Shown in pieces: positions 12,779 to 20,885 of a stretch of DNA of 64,000 nucleotides; within the stretch, counting starts at the first letter, position 1, and each line of letters starts with the position of its first letter. A program made the position numbers and the translations under genes. Origin of the DNA: Sediminihabitans luteus. GTDB taxonomy: Bacteria; Actinomycetota; Actinomycetes; Actinomycetales; Cellulomonadaceae. A model generated the notes under the pieces. The model made no database searches and had not been told where the DNA came from. It worked only from the letters and a program-made list of their open reading frames with translations. The DNA is taken from the NCBI RefSeq assembly GCF_002797595.1, contig NZ_PGFE01000004.1, positions 269,957 through 333,956 of the forward strand, read 5' to 3'.

Positions 12779-12810
12779 ACGGGGCCCGGCCCCGAAGGAC
12801 CGGACCCCGT
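12779..12810 (-). terminator. Hairpin terminator after the FKBP lipoprotein gene
   Basis: Arms 12779-12789 and 12800-12810 pair over 11 positions with one mismatch around a 10-base loop, 14 bases beyond the end of the minus-strand FKBP gene. Confidence 0.7.
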
Positions 12811-12823
12811 GCGGGTGCGTGCG

Positions 12824-13786
12824 TCAGTTGACCGCGAGGATGTCCACGACGAACACGAGGGTCGAGTTGGCCGGGATGCTCCCGCTCGCGGTCTCGCCGT
12901 AGCCCAGGTCGGACGGGATGACCAGCAGCACCTGGCTGCCGACGGTCTGGCCCGCGAGGCCCTGCGTCCAGCCCTTGATGACGCCCGTCAGCGAGAAGCT
13001 CGCGGGTGCACCGCGGTCCCACGACGAGTCGAACTGCGTGCCGTCGGTGAGCCACCCGGTGTAGTGGGCGGTGATCGTGTCGGTCTCCTTGACGACCGCA
13101 CCGTCACCCTTGATGAGGGTCTGCGCGACGAGCTCGGTCGGCTCCTCGTAGTCCTTCGGGATCTCGATGCTCGGCTTGCCGGTGTCGTCGAGCGTCACGG
13201 TCGGCAGGCCCGCCGGCGGGGTCACGGCCTCGCCCGTGGCGCGGTCGGGGACGTCGATCGCGTCGGTCACCTCGAGCGCGAGCACGCTCGTGGTCGCCTC
13301 GCCGGTGCTCGGGTCCTGCGCCGGGATGGCGATGACGGCGCGCACGCCGACCTTCTGGCCCTCGAGCACCTGGTTGAGGGCGGGGATGATGCCCTGGTCG
13401 CCGAGGATGATCGTGTCGGGGTCGCCCTCGTACGTCGAGCCGGCCTTGGTCGCGTCGGCGCCCGTGTAGCTGACGTAGTCCATGGAGATGCTCTGGCCGT
13501 CCTCGAGGTCGGCGCCCGTGCCGGGCGTCACGACGGTCGCGGTCGGCACGGAAACCGTGAGGCCCTTGTCGAACGTGACGGTCGGCTCGGAGCCGGCATC
13601 GCCCTCGACCTTGACGGCCTCGACGGCGGCGACGTCCTCGGCCGTGGGGGTCGGGGTGTCGGACGCCGCGTCGGTCGAGGTCGCGCTCGGCGCGTCGGTC
13701 GAGTCGGAGTCGTCGGCGCATCCGGTCAGCACGAGGGCTGCTCCGAGCGCGAGCGCGGTCATCCCGCGGGCGGTGCGGTGCTTCAC
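12824..13786 (-). CDS. FKBP-type peptidyl-prolyl isomerase lipoprotein
   Basis: 320 residues from a GTG (13784-13786) with AAGGA upstream. The N-terminus is a lipoprotein signal: basic start, hydrophobic ALALGAALVL and lipobox LTGC, so it sits on the outer face of the membrane. A Ser/Thr/Asp linker is followed by a degenerate FKBP-like domain (about 70-170, TVVTPGTGADLEDGQSISMDYV) and a canonical C-terminal FKBP domain (226-320) with HYTGWLTDGTQFDSSWDRG, VIKGWTQGLAG and LVIPSDLGYG. It should assist proline isomerisation of secreted proteins. Probable -10 TAGAGT at 13848-13853 on the minus strand. Confidence 0.92.
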   Translation of the reverse strand: MKHRTARGMTALALGAALVLTGCADDSDSTDAPSATSTDAASDTPTPTAEDVAAVEAVKVEGDAGSEPTVTFDKGLTVSVPTATVVTPGTGADLEDGQSISMDYVSYTGADATKAGSTYEGDPDTIILGDQGIIPALNQVLEGQKVGVRAVIAIPAQDPSTGEATTSVLALEVTDAIDVPDRATGEAVTPPAGLPTVTLDDTGKPSIEIPKDYEEPTELVAQTLIKGDGAVVKETDTITAHYTGWLTDGTQFDSSWDRGAPASFSLTGVIKGWTQGLAGQTVGSQVLLVIPSDLGYGETASGSIPANSTLVFVVDILAVN

Positions 13787-13847
13787 TGGGGAGTCCTTCG
13801 GTCGGTGAGGCGCGGGACGCGGTGAGCGCCCGACGCCGGACCGGCAC

Positions 13848-13853
13848 ACTCTA
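13848..13853 (-). promoter_or_regulatory. Predicted -10 element of the FKBP gene
   Basis: The minus strand reads TAGAGT 61 bases before the GTG start, which would give a leader of about 55 bases containing the AAGGA ribosome binding site. Confidence 0.4.
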
Positions 13854-13947
13854 GCGGTCGACCCTGTGCGTCGGCTGTCGGCTCTCGGCTGCGCCAGTTG
13901 CCCCGTCGCCCCGTCGTCGGCCTGGCGGCCCGTCACGCCGTTCGCCT

Positions 13948-14024
13948 GACCGATCGCAGCGACCGATCGCAGTGACCGATCGCAGTGACCGATTGCCGTG
14001 ACCCGTCGCCGTGACCGGTCTCGT
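13948..14024 (+). repeat. Six tandem copies of a 13-base repeat upstream of a leaderless promoter
   Basis: Units of the form GACCGATCGCAGT start at 13948, 13961, 13974, 13987, 14000 and 14013; the first three are nearly identical and the last three diverge progressively (GATTGCCGT, CGTCGCCGT, truncated). The array ends two bases before the -10 hexamer GACAAT (14026-14031) of the next gene, so it covers the whole -35 region. Each early unit contains the palindrome CGATCG. Confidence 0.9.
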
Positions 14025-14037
14025 GGACAATGAGGGC

Positions 14038-14337
14038 ATGCCGTCGTCACGCCGATCCAGCCGCCGCCCCTGGGGAGCGGAGCACGTCCCCCTCGACGTC
14101 GAGCGCGCGACCGGTGGTCGGCGCACCGAGTCGGCCGACGACGGCGAGTGGACCGTGCAGAAGATCCGCAGCTCGTCCAAGACGTACACGTGCCCGGGGT
14201 GCAGCCAGGACGTCGTGCCCGGCACCGCGCACGTCGTCGCGTGGTCGAACGACTCGATGTTCGGGCGCGACGCGGGGCTCGCCGACCGCCGGCACTGGCA
14301 CTCGGCCTGCTGGCAGGCCCGGGCGCGACGCCGCTGA
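14038..14337 (+). CDS. Small conserved actinobacterial protein with zinc-ribbon-like cysteines
   Basis: 99 residues, function unknown. A basic, disordered N-terminus leads to YTCPGCSQDVVPGTAHVVAW (C52-x2-C55) and RRHWHSACW (H86, H88, C91), a CxxC plus His/Cys pattern that could bind one zinc ion. Similar short proteins are common in actinobacteria and are sometimes called ATP/GTP-binding, for which I see no motif. The ATG follows the hexamer GACAAT by 6 bases without a ribosome binding site, so the mRNA is probably leaderless. Confidence 0.7.
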   Translation: MPSSRRSSRRPWGAEHVPLDVERATGGRRTESADDGEWTVQKIRSSSKTYTCPGCSQDVVPGTAHVVAWSNDSMFGRDAGLADRRHWHSACWQARARRR

Positions 14338-14474
14338 CCCGGCCCGCCGTCCGACGGCCGCCCGACGACCGGCCTCGCGTCTGACGGCCGAGCGGGTCAC
14401 GGCCGGACGCGGCAGTCCGGACCGGACGGCGCGACAGCGACCGCGCAGCACGCACCACCGATAGGCTCGGCACG

Positions 14475-15377
14475 ATGAGCGACACGACACCTGCCGACGC
14501 GACACCTGCCGACGCGAGCCCTGCCGACGCCGACCACGCGCCGAGCCCGACGACCACGCCCCAGGACGCCGCACCCGGCACCCCGATCCGCTCGCTGACC
14601 GTCCTCCCGGCCCGCCGGGAGGAGGTCGAGCTGCACACCGCCGACGGCCTCACGCTCGTCGGGGAGCTCGCGCTGCCCGCGGACCGCGACCCGGTCGCGA
14701 CGCTCGTGACCCTGCACCCGTTGCCCACGCACGGCGGGTACATGGACTCGCACGTGCTGCGCAAGGCCGCGTGGCGGCTCCCGGCGCTCTCGGACCTCGC
14801 GGTGCTGCGGTTCAACACGCGCGGGACGAGCTCGCCACGCGGCACGAGCGACGGAGCGTTCGACGGGGGAGCGGGCGAGCGGTTCGACGTCGCCGCGGCG
14901 ATCGAGTTCGCCGAGTTCCACGACCTGCCGCGCCGCTGGCTCGTCGGGTGGTCGTTCGGCACCGAGCTCGCGCTCATGCACGGCGCCGACCCGTCGGTCG
15001 AGGGTGCGATCCTGCTCGCACCGCCGCTGCACCGCGCGACCGACGAGGACCTCGACCGGTGGGCCGCGTTCGGCAAGCCCCTCGTGGTGCTCGTGCCCGA
15101 GCTCGACGACTACCTGCGGCCCGACGAGGCGCGCGAGCGGTTCGCGCGGGTGCCGCAGGCGGAGGTCATCGGCGTCGAGGGTGCCAAGCACCTGTGGGTC
15201 GGGGAGCCGTCGGTGCGCCGCGTGCTCGACGAGATCGTCGCGCACGTGGACCCGAGCCGGCCCACGCCGCTGCCGACGACCTGGGACGGGACGGGCGCGA
15301 CGTCGTCCGACACCGACACCGAGCGCACCGACCAGGAGACGTACGCCGCGTCGCGTGCGGACGGCACGGCCGACTGA
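14475..15377 (+). CDS. Alpha/beta hydrolase (dienelactone hydrolase/CocE-like)
   Basis: 300 residues. A repetitive Pro-Ala-Asp N-terminus (three copies of TPADA/SPADA) precedes a compact alpha/beta hydrolase fold: oxyanion-side HPLPTHGG, nucleophile elbow GWSFG with S160, acid near D211-D212 (LVPELDDYLRP) and H239 (VEGAKHLW). The C-terminal ~45 residues are low-complexity. The substrate is unknown; related proteins hydrolyse esters or lactones. Leaderless-type start: TAGGCT (14462-14467) ends 7 bases before the ATG. Confidence 0.75.
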   Translation: MSDTTPADATPADASPADADHAPSPTTTPQDAAPGTPIRSLTVLPARREEVELHTADGLTLVGELALPADRDPVATLVTLHPLPTHGGYMDSHVLRKAAWRLPALSDLAVLRFNTRGTSSPRGTSDGAFDGGAGERFDVAAAIEFAEFHDLPRRWLVGWSFGTELALMHGADPSVEGAILLAPPLHRATDEDLDRWAAFGKPLVVLVPELDDYLRPDEARERFARVPQAEVIGVEGAKHLWVGEPSVRRVLDEIVAHVDPSRPTPLPTTWDGTGATSSDTDTERTDQETYAASRADGTAD

Positions 15378-15450
15378 CCGCCCCGTGCGTTCGACGCGGC
15401 GCGCCGACCCTGCAAGGATCGAGTTCCAGCGACGAGAGGACGGGACGACG

Positions 15451-16269
15451 ATGACCACCGGACAGGTTCCAGCAGGTTCGACGACGCAGGCGCTCGAGGT
15501 CGTGAACCTCCGGGACGGGCACGGTCTGCCGCTGGTCCTGCTGCACGCGTTCCCGCTCGACCACCGCATGTGGGCGTCCGCCGTCGACGCGATGCCCGGC
15601 GACTTCACGGTGCTCGCGCCCGACCTGCACGGCATGGGTCGTGCCCCTGACGGCCCGCGCACCCCGGGCCTCGAGGCGTCGGCCGACGCGGTCGTCTCCG
15701 CCGTGCGTGCGGCCGGCTACGATCGCGCGGTCGTCGCGGGCCTCTCGATGGGCGGGTACGTCGCGATGGCGATCGCCGAGCGGCACCCCGGGTTCGTCGC
15801 GGGCCTCGGCCTGCTCGACACCAAGTCGACCGCGGACGCGCCCGAGGCGAGGCTGAACCGGCTGCGCGTCGCGCACCAGGTCGAGGCCGAGCGTGACACG
15901 ACGGCCGTGCTCGGCATGGTCGCCACGCTCGTGGGCGACACGACGCGCGCCGAGCAGCCGCGCATCGTCCCGCTCGTGGAGTCCTGGATCCGGGCGCAGC
16001 GCGCGGACGGCGTCGCGTGGTCCCAGCGGGCGATGGCAGCCCGCCCGGACCGCACCCACGTCATCCACGACGTCGCCGGGCCCGTGCTCGTGCTCGTGGG
16101 CGACGAGGACGTCATGTCGCCCGTGAGCGCGGCCGAGCACATGGTCGTCGCGCGGCGCGACGCCGAGCTCGTGATCGTGCCGGGTGCCGGGCACCTCAGC
16201 GCGGTCGAGCGGCCCGCTCAGGTCGCCGAGGCGCTCGCCGACCTCGTCGCACGCGCCTCGGCGCACTGA
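15451..16269 (+). CDS. Alpha/beta fold hydrolase
   Basis: 272 residues of a classic alpha/beta hydrolase: HG-type motif LLHAFPLDHRMW, nucleophile S99 in GLSMGG, acid in VLVGDEDVMSP and H248 in GAGHLSAVERP. This is the subfamily of 3-oxoadipate enol-lactonase and related esterases, but no aromatic catabolism genes are nearby, so the substrate stays open. The ATG has GAGAGGA upstream (15434-15440). Converges with the 16273-16713 gene three bases away. Confidence 0.8.
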   Translation: MTTGQVPAGSTTQALEVVNLRDGHGLPLVLLHAFPLDHRMWASAVDAMPGDFTVLAPDLHGMGRAPDGPRTPGLEASADAVVSAVRAAGYDRAVVAGLSMGGYVAMAIAERHPGFVAGLGLLDTKSTADAPEARLNRLRVAHQVEAERDTTAVLGMVATLVGDTTRAEQPRIVPLVESWIRAQRADGVAWSQRAMAARPDRTHVIHDVAGPVLVLVGDEDVMSPVSAAEHMVVARRDAELVIVPGAGHLSAVERPAQVAEALADLVARASAH

Positions 16270-16272
16270 CCC

Positions 16273-16713
16273 TCAGCCCGCGTCGAGGACCTTCTCGAGC
16301 GCGTCGGCCATCGAGATCGACTCGCCGTCGCGGCCCCCGGCCCCCAACACGAGCGGGGGGTCGGACGCCGCGGGGCGGGCACCGCGCAACCACGTGAGCG
16401 GCCCGGTGGGGACGCTCAGGACGTAGAACCGGCCGTCGGTATCGATCCCGACGGTGCGGTTGGCCCGCAGGTACCACCCCCGCAGCCCCGTGCGGAACGT
16501 CGCGTCCCCGTGGTAGCCGCGGGCCCGCAGCGGCACGGGCTCGACGCCCTGCGCGCGGGCGCGCACCAGGAACTCCTCGATCGCCCGGGCCGCCTCGGCC
16601 GAGTCGCGCTGCCGCCGCCGCTCGAGCCCGGCGGCACGCGCCTCGGCGGCCGCCGTGCGCTCAGCGCGCCAGGCGGCGACGTCGGCCGGGTCGGACCCGG
16701 GGCGCTCGTCCAC
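16273..16713 (-). CDS. Conserved hypothetical protein, partner of the DivIVA-like gene
   Basis: 146 residues, not recognised. The N-terminal half is a charged helix rich in Ala, Arg and Glu (AWRAERTAAAEARAAGLERR); the C-terminal half is a small beta-rich domain with WYLRANRTVGIDTDGRFYVL. No signal peptide or membrane segment. The GTG start lies 8 bases after the stop of the upstream coiled-coil gene without a strong ribosome binding site, so translation is probably coupled. Co-transcription with a DivIVA-like protein hints at a role near cell poles or septa, but this is only context. Confidence 0.6.
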   Translation of the reverse strand: MDERPGSDPADVAAWRAERTAAAEARAAGLERRRQRDSAEAARAIEEFLVRARAQGVEPVPLRARGYHGDATFRTGLRGWYLRANRTVGIDTDGRFYVLSVPTGPLTWLRGARPAASDPPLVLGAGGRDGESISMADALEKVLDAG

Positions 16714-16721
16714 GACGTCCG

Positions 16722-18200
16722 TCAGGCGGTGGGCGTGCGGCGGGAGGCCGAAGCCTCCTCGCGCGCCGGCTCGGCGGCGGGCGTCTCGGCGTCGTCCGTG
16801 TCGTCCGCATCGTCGACGATCTCGCCGTCGACCACGGGGAACTCGGCGGTCAGGAGCGTCGCGGTCGCGGCGGCGCGGGCACGCTGCGCCGGGGTGCCGG
16901 ACCCGCCGGCCTTGGCCGGAGCGAGCGCAGGCTTGGCCGAGCGCTTGGCGCCCTGCTTCTCCGCCTCGGCTGGCTCCCCGCCCTTCTCGTCGCCGAGCAG
17001 CGATCGCAGCTCGCCGAGGTACGTGTTGATCGAGTCGTGCTGGCGCGTGAGGTCCTCGAGCTGACGCTGGGCGCTCGCGCGCTGGGCCTCGGCCTCGACG
17101 TTCGCGTCGGCGACCGTCTGCTCCGCGAACTCGCGCGCCTCGCTGATGATCGCGTCGGCGTTCTTGCGGGCCGCGGCGAGCTGGTCGCGCACGTAGGCGT
17201 CGGACTCGCCACGGACCTTCTCGGCCTGCTCGAGCGCGAGCGCGACCCGCTTCTCGGCGTCCGCGGCGTGCTCCTCGGCGGTCGCGACGAGACGGTCGGT
17301 CTCGGCCTTCGCGGTCGCGTGACGCTCGGCGTTCTCGCGCTCGGCCTCCTCGCGGCGGCGGGCGACCTCGAGCTGGGCGTCGGCGAGCGCGGTCCGCGCC
17401 TGGTCGCGCAGGTCCTCCATCTCGGAGGTCACCGCGTTCGCGGCGTCCTCGGCGGCCTTGCGGGCCTCGGCGACCTGACGGTCGACCTCGCGGCGCGTGC
17501 GGTCGAGGAGGTCGGCCGACTCGGTCTCGGCGTTCTCGCGGAGCTCGGCGACCTCGGCCGTCACGCGGGCGCGCAGCTCGGTGGCCTCGCGCTCGGTCGC
17601 GACGCGCAGCTCGGTCGTCTCGCGCTCCGTGACGGCACGCAGCGTGCCGAGGTCGCGCTCGAGGCTGGCCCGGCGCTCGTTCTCCTCGGCCGTGAGCGCA
17701 CTCTGGATGCGTGCCGCCTCGCGCTCGGCGCTGCCGACGAACTCCTCGGCGCGACGCTGCGCGGCCAGGAGGGTCGACTCCGACTCGGCGGCGGTCGTCG
17801 CGCGGATCTCCTCGGCCTCGCGGCGGGCCGACGCGAGCAGCTCGGCGACCTCGCTCTCGGCGCGCGAGCGCACCTGGCCGGCCGAGAGCTTCGAGCGCGC
17901 CATGATGTCGGCCGCCTGCGAGTTCGCCTGCGTGAGGATGTCGGCGGACTGCTCCTCGGCCGAGCGCAGGAGCTGCTCGATGCGCGAGCCCAGGCCCGAG
18001 TACGACGGCTTGTCGGACTCCTTGGCCTTGCGCTGAGCGTCTGCGAGCTCGGACGTGAGCTGCATCTGCCGCTGGTCGAGGGTCTCGACCTGGCGGCGCG
18101 CCTCGTCGAGGGCGTGCTCGAGCCGTGCGATCTGGTTGTCCACCTGGATGCGGTCGTAGCCGCGCATCGTGATGGGGAACAGTGAGCGCTCGTCGGACAC
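16722..18200 (-). CDS. DivIVA-domain long coiled-coil protein (polarity/cytoskeleton-like)
   Basis: 492 residues from a GTG with GGAGG at 18210-18214 (minus strand). Residues 8-28 (FPITMRGYDRIQVDNQIARL) resemble the DivIVA N-terminal membrane-binding motif. From about 30 to 395 the protein is almost unbroken heptad-type coiled coil rich in Ala, Glu and Arg, followed by a disordered acidic tail with VVDGEIVDDADDTDD. This layout recalls actinobacterial DivIVA/Scy/FilP-like scaffolds of pole organisation and growth. The exact orthologue is not determinable. A 28-residue longer reading from 18284 lacks a ribosome binding site. Confidence 0.75.
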   Translation of the reverse strand: MSDERSLFPITMRGYDRIQVDNQIARLEHALDEARRQVETLDQRQMQLTSELADAQRKAKESDKPSYSGLGSRIEQLLRSAEEQSADILTQANSQAADIMARSKLSAGQVRSRAESEVAELLASARREAEEIRATTAAESESTLLAAQRRAEEFVGSAEREAARIQSALTAEENERRASLERDLGTLRAVTERETTELRVATEREATELRARVTAEVAELRENAETESADLLDRTRREVDRQVAEARKAAEDAANAVTSEMEDLRDQARTALADAQLEVARRREEAERENAERHATAKAETDRLVATAEEHAADAEKRVALALEQAEKVRGESDAYVRDQLAAARKNADAIISEAREFAEQTVADANVEAEAQRASAQRQLEDLTRQHDSINTYLGELRSLLGDEKGGEPAEAEKQGAKRSAKPALAPAKAGGSGTPAQRARAAATATLLTAEFPVVDGEIVDDADDTDDAETPAAEPAREEASASRRTPTA

Positions 18201-18282
18201 CGGGTCGACCTCCAGGGTTGCGGGACGGCACGTGGGGGACGCCCCGCGCGCGGCGCCCCGATCAGGGGCGTTGTCGCGACCC

Positions 18283-18288
18283 ACCCTA
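18283..18288 (-). promoter_or_regulatory. Predicted -10 element of the DivIVA-like gene
   Basis: TAGGGT on the minus strand; transcription would begin near 18276, giving a leader of roughly 76 bases that includes the GGAGG before the GTG at 18200. Confidence 0.45.
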
Positions 18289-18475
18289 GTGCCCGGACGC
18301 GGACTTGCGTAGCCTCGATGGGGTTGCCCGAAGCACTCGCGCCGAGGCTGCGACCTGCGAGGATGTTTGTGAGCGACCCTTCCGTTCGACCCCCGCCGAG
18401 GCCGGCCGGGGTCTGCCGGAAGGCGTTCGTCGAGGTCGCGACGGGTCCGGCGTCGTGGGCCCTCGCCGTCCCCAC

Positions 18476-18481
18476 TATCCT
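18476..18481 (+). promoter_or_regulatory. Predicted -10 element of the 18509 gene
   Basis: TATCCT lies 27 bases before the GTG start; a GAAGGG ribosome binding site follows. The 308-base divergent gap 18201-18508 otherwise holds no supported gene; TAGCCT at 18310-18315 is a possible second start point. Confidence 0.4.
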
Positions 18482-18508
18482 GGGGAGTCCGCCACGAAGG
18501 GAAACTCG

Positions 18509-19849
18509 GTGCTGCAACGAATCCTCGGAGTCGTCCTGATCGTGCTCGGCCTCGCGGCCGCGGCGCTCGGGACCGCGACGGCCACGATCTGGAGAGAGAG
18601 CGACACGGTCACCGCGACCGCGACCGCCGACGCGTCCACGACCATGCTCGTCACCGACCCCGGCGTGCTCGACCTCGTCGCGGGCGACGTCACGATCCGT
18701 GCGACCGCCCCCGGGGGCCAGCCCGTGACCCTCGCGATCGGCCGTGACGTCGACGTGGCCGGGTGGGTGGGCGAGTCTCCCGCGACCCGGGTGACGGGGC
18801 TGCAGGACTGGGAGACGCTCGCGACCACGACGGAGGCGCCGTCGACGGCCGCGCCGACGCCGTCCGGATCGGCCGCGGCGACGGAGGGCGTGGACGGGAC
18901 CCCGACGCCGGAGGCGACGACCTCGCCCGCCGCGACGGCGACCGGCGCTGCGACAGATGCTGCGACCGACACTCCGACCGACGCCGCGACGGAGGGTGCC
19001 GCCGCGGAGGGCGCCGGGTCCGCACTCGCCGGTCCGGACCCGGCGGGCAGTGACATGTGGCTCGTCGAGGCCTCCGGCGAGGGCAGCGCGAGTCTGCGCT
19101 GGACCGACCAGGACGGGCGATGGAGCCTGATCGCGGCAGGCGTCGGCGAGGACGTGACCCCGCCGACGCTCGAGCTCACGTGGCCGCGTGAGACGAGCGC
19201 GCCGTGGTTCGTCCCGGGCGTCGTGGCCGGGATCGTCCTCGTCGTCCTCGGCGTCGCGCTCCTGCTGCTGGGACGCGCCCGGCGACGTCCTGCCCGCCCC
19301 GCGTCGTCCGCGAGGCCGTCCGCCCCGGGCGCCCCCGGCCCTGACGTGGCGGGCCCGGTCGTCCTGACGCGACGTGAGCTGCGTGAGCAGGCCGAGCGCG
19401 AGCAGGCCGAGCGTGACCGGGCCCGCAGCGAGGCCTCGTCCCGGCGCACGAGCGCCGGGACCGAGCCCGAAGGACGCCGCCGGGGACGGCGTGGCCGCGC
19501 GGCCGACGCAGCGTCCCCAGAGGTGGCTTCCTCCGACGCGGTGCCGTCTGGATCAGCGTCCGCCGACGTCGCGGACGGGGCCGACGTCTCGGCGGCGCGC
19601 ACGCGGTCCGCGAGGCGGACGGGTGCGACCGGCACCGGGACGGCCGGCCCGCGGGCCACGGACGCTGCGGCCGACGCTGGTGCCTCGGCCGACGGGGCGA
19701 ACGCACCGGGCCGTGCGGCCGGTGCGGCACCCGACGCGGGAGACGCTGCGCCCGACGCTCCCCGGGGCCCTGCCGCCCCGGCCGACGAGTGGCGCCGGGC
19801 GTGGGGCTACACCGCGCCGAACGACGACAACGACGGAGGTACCCGATGA
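18509..19849 (+). CDS. Two-pass membrane protein with low-complexity extracellular and cytoplasmic regions
   Basis: 446 residues, unknown function. An N-terminal hydrophobic helix (about 5-28, ILGVVLIVLGLAAAALGTA) is followed by an extracytoplasmic domain interrupted by a ~100-residue Thr/Ala/Pro-rich stretch, a second helix (VVAGIVLVVLGVALLLLG) and a long disordered cytoplasmic tail alternating Arg-rich and Ala/Asp-rich segments. The stop overlaps the next gene start (ATGA), so it is co-translated with the lipoprotein. The two probably work together at the membrane. GTG start with GAAGGG upstream. Confidence 0.65.
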   Translation: MLQRILGVVLIVLGLAAAALGTATATIWRESDTVTATATADASTTMLVTDPGVLDLVAGDVTIRATAPGGQPVTLAIGRDVDVAGWVGESPATRVTGLQDWETLATTTEAPSTAAPTPSGSAAATEGVDGTPTPEATTSPAATATGAATDAATDTPTDAATEGAAAEGAGSALAGPDPAGSDMWLVEASGEGSASLRWTDQDGRWSLIAAGVGEDVTPPTLELTWPRETSAPWFVPGVVAGIVLVVLGVALLLLGRARRRPARPASSARPSAPGAPGPDVAGPVVLTRRELREQAEREQAERDRARSEASSRRTSAGTEPEGRRRGRRGRAADAASPEVASSDAVPSGSASADVADGADVSAARTRSARRTGATGTGTAGPRATDAAADAGASADGANAPGRAAGAAPDAGDAAPDAPRGPAAPADEWRRAWGYTAPNDDNDGGTR

Positions 19850-20853
19850 CCACGCGAGCGACGGCACGCCGCGGAGCCGCCGCCGCGGCCGCGACCCTGA
19901 CCCTCGGGCTGCTGCTCGGTGGCTGCGCCGCCGATCTCCCGACGCCCGACCCCGACGCGGTCCCCGCGGTCCCCGGACCCGACCTCACGGTCGAGCAGAC
20001 CGTGGCCGTGAGCACGGAGGTCGGTGCGGTGCTCGACGCCGCCGACGAGGCCATGGACAGCAGGGGACTCGACGAGCGCGTGACCGGGCCCGCCCTCACG
20101 ATGCGCTCCGCGCAGCTCAAGGCGGCGGTGCGGGCGAAGAACGACGAGCTGCTCACGGTGCTCCCGGACGAGATGCAGCAGAACGTCGTCTCGACGACGG
20201 TCACGTGGCCCCGCACGAGCCTCGGGGTCACCGTCGAGGCGGGCGACGGCGAGCTGCCGCGGCTGCTGGCCTACGAGCAGGCCTCGGCCCGCTCGCCCTA
20301 CAAGCTGTGGTCCTGGGTCCGACTGTTCCCCGGGGTCGAGCTGCCGCCGTTCGCCGAGCCGAGCGTCGGGAGCGCGGCCGTACCGCTCGACTCGGACGAG
20401 CTGCTGCTCTCCCCGCAGGACGCGTTCTCGCAGTACGTCGACGTGCTCAACCTCGGCAAGGACTCCGAGTTCGCGAAGAGCTGGGCGGACGACCGGTTCC
20501 GGCAGGACCGTGCCGAGCAGAAGGCGAAGGCCACCAAGGCCCTCGACGACGTCGAGGGCACGTGGACGGAGAAGTTCTCGCCCGTGGACGACGACATCCG
20601 GGCGATCGCCACGACTGACGGCGGCGCGCTCGTCATCGGCGCGATGACCGGTCAGGAGACGTGGAAGGCTCCCGAGGGCGCGAAGATCACGCCGCAGACC
20701 GACACGGAGAAGGCGCTGCTCGCGAAGGACCCGACCAACTCGCTCAAGTTGTCCGGCCTGGCGACCGTCGCGATCTACGTCCCGCCGGCGGGTGCGGACG
20801 CGAAGCCGACCGTCCTGGGCGCGCAGCTCGTGCTCACGAAGGTCACGAACTGA
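19846..20853 (+). CDS. Lipoprotein of unknown function
   Basis: 335 residues. The signal peptide has a basic start, a hydrophobic AAAAAATLTLGLLLGGC core and a lipobox ending LLGGC, so the mature protein is lipid-anchored outside the cell. The rest is a soluble alpha/beta protein with segments such as SARSPYKLWSWVRLFPGVELP and LLSPQDAFSQYVDVL; I recognise no catalytic motif. It resembles secreted ligand-binding or NTF2-like proteins only loosely. ATG overlaps the preceding stop, with GGAGGT at 19835-19840. Confidence 0.65.
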   Translation: MTTRATARRGAAAAAATLTLGLLLGGCAADLPTPDPDAVPAVPGPDLTVEQTVAVSTEVGAVLDAADEAMDSRGLDERVTGPALTMRSAQLKAAVRAKNDELLTVLPDEMQQNVVSTTVTWPRTSLGVTVEAGDGELPRLLAYEQASARSPYKLWSWVRLFPGVELPPFAEPSVGSAAVPLDSDELLLSPQDAFSQYVDVLNLGKDSEFAKSWADDRFRQDRAEQKAKATKALDDVEGTWTEKFSPVDDDIRAIATTDGGALVIGAMTGQETWKAPEGAKITPQTDTEKALLAKDPTNSLKLSGLATVAIYVPPAGADAKPTVLGAQLVLTKVTN

Positions 20854-20885
20854 GCGAGGGGCGGGCACCCGCCTAGGATGCTCGC

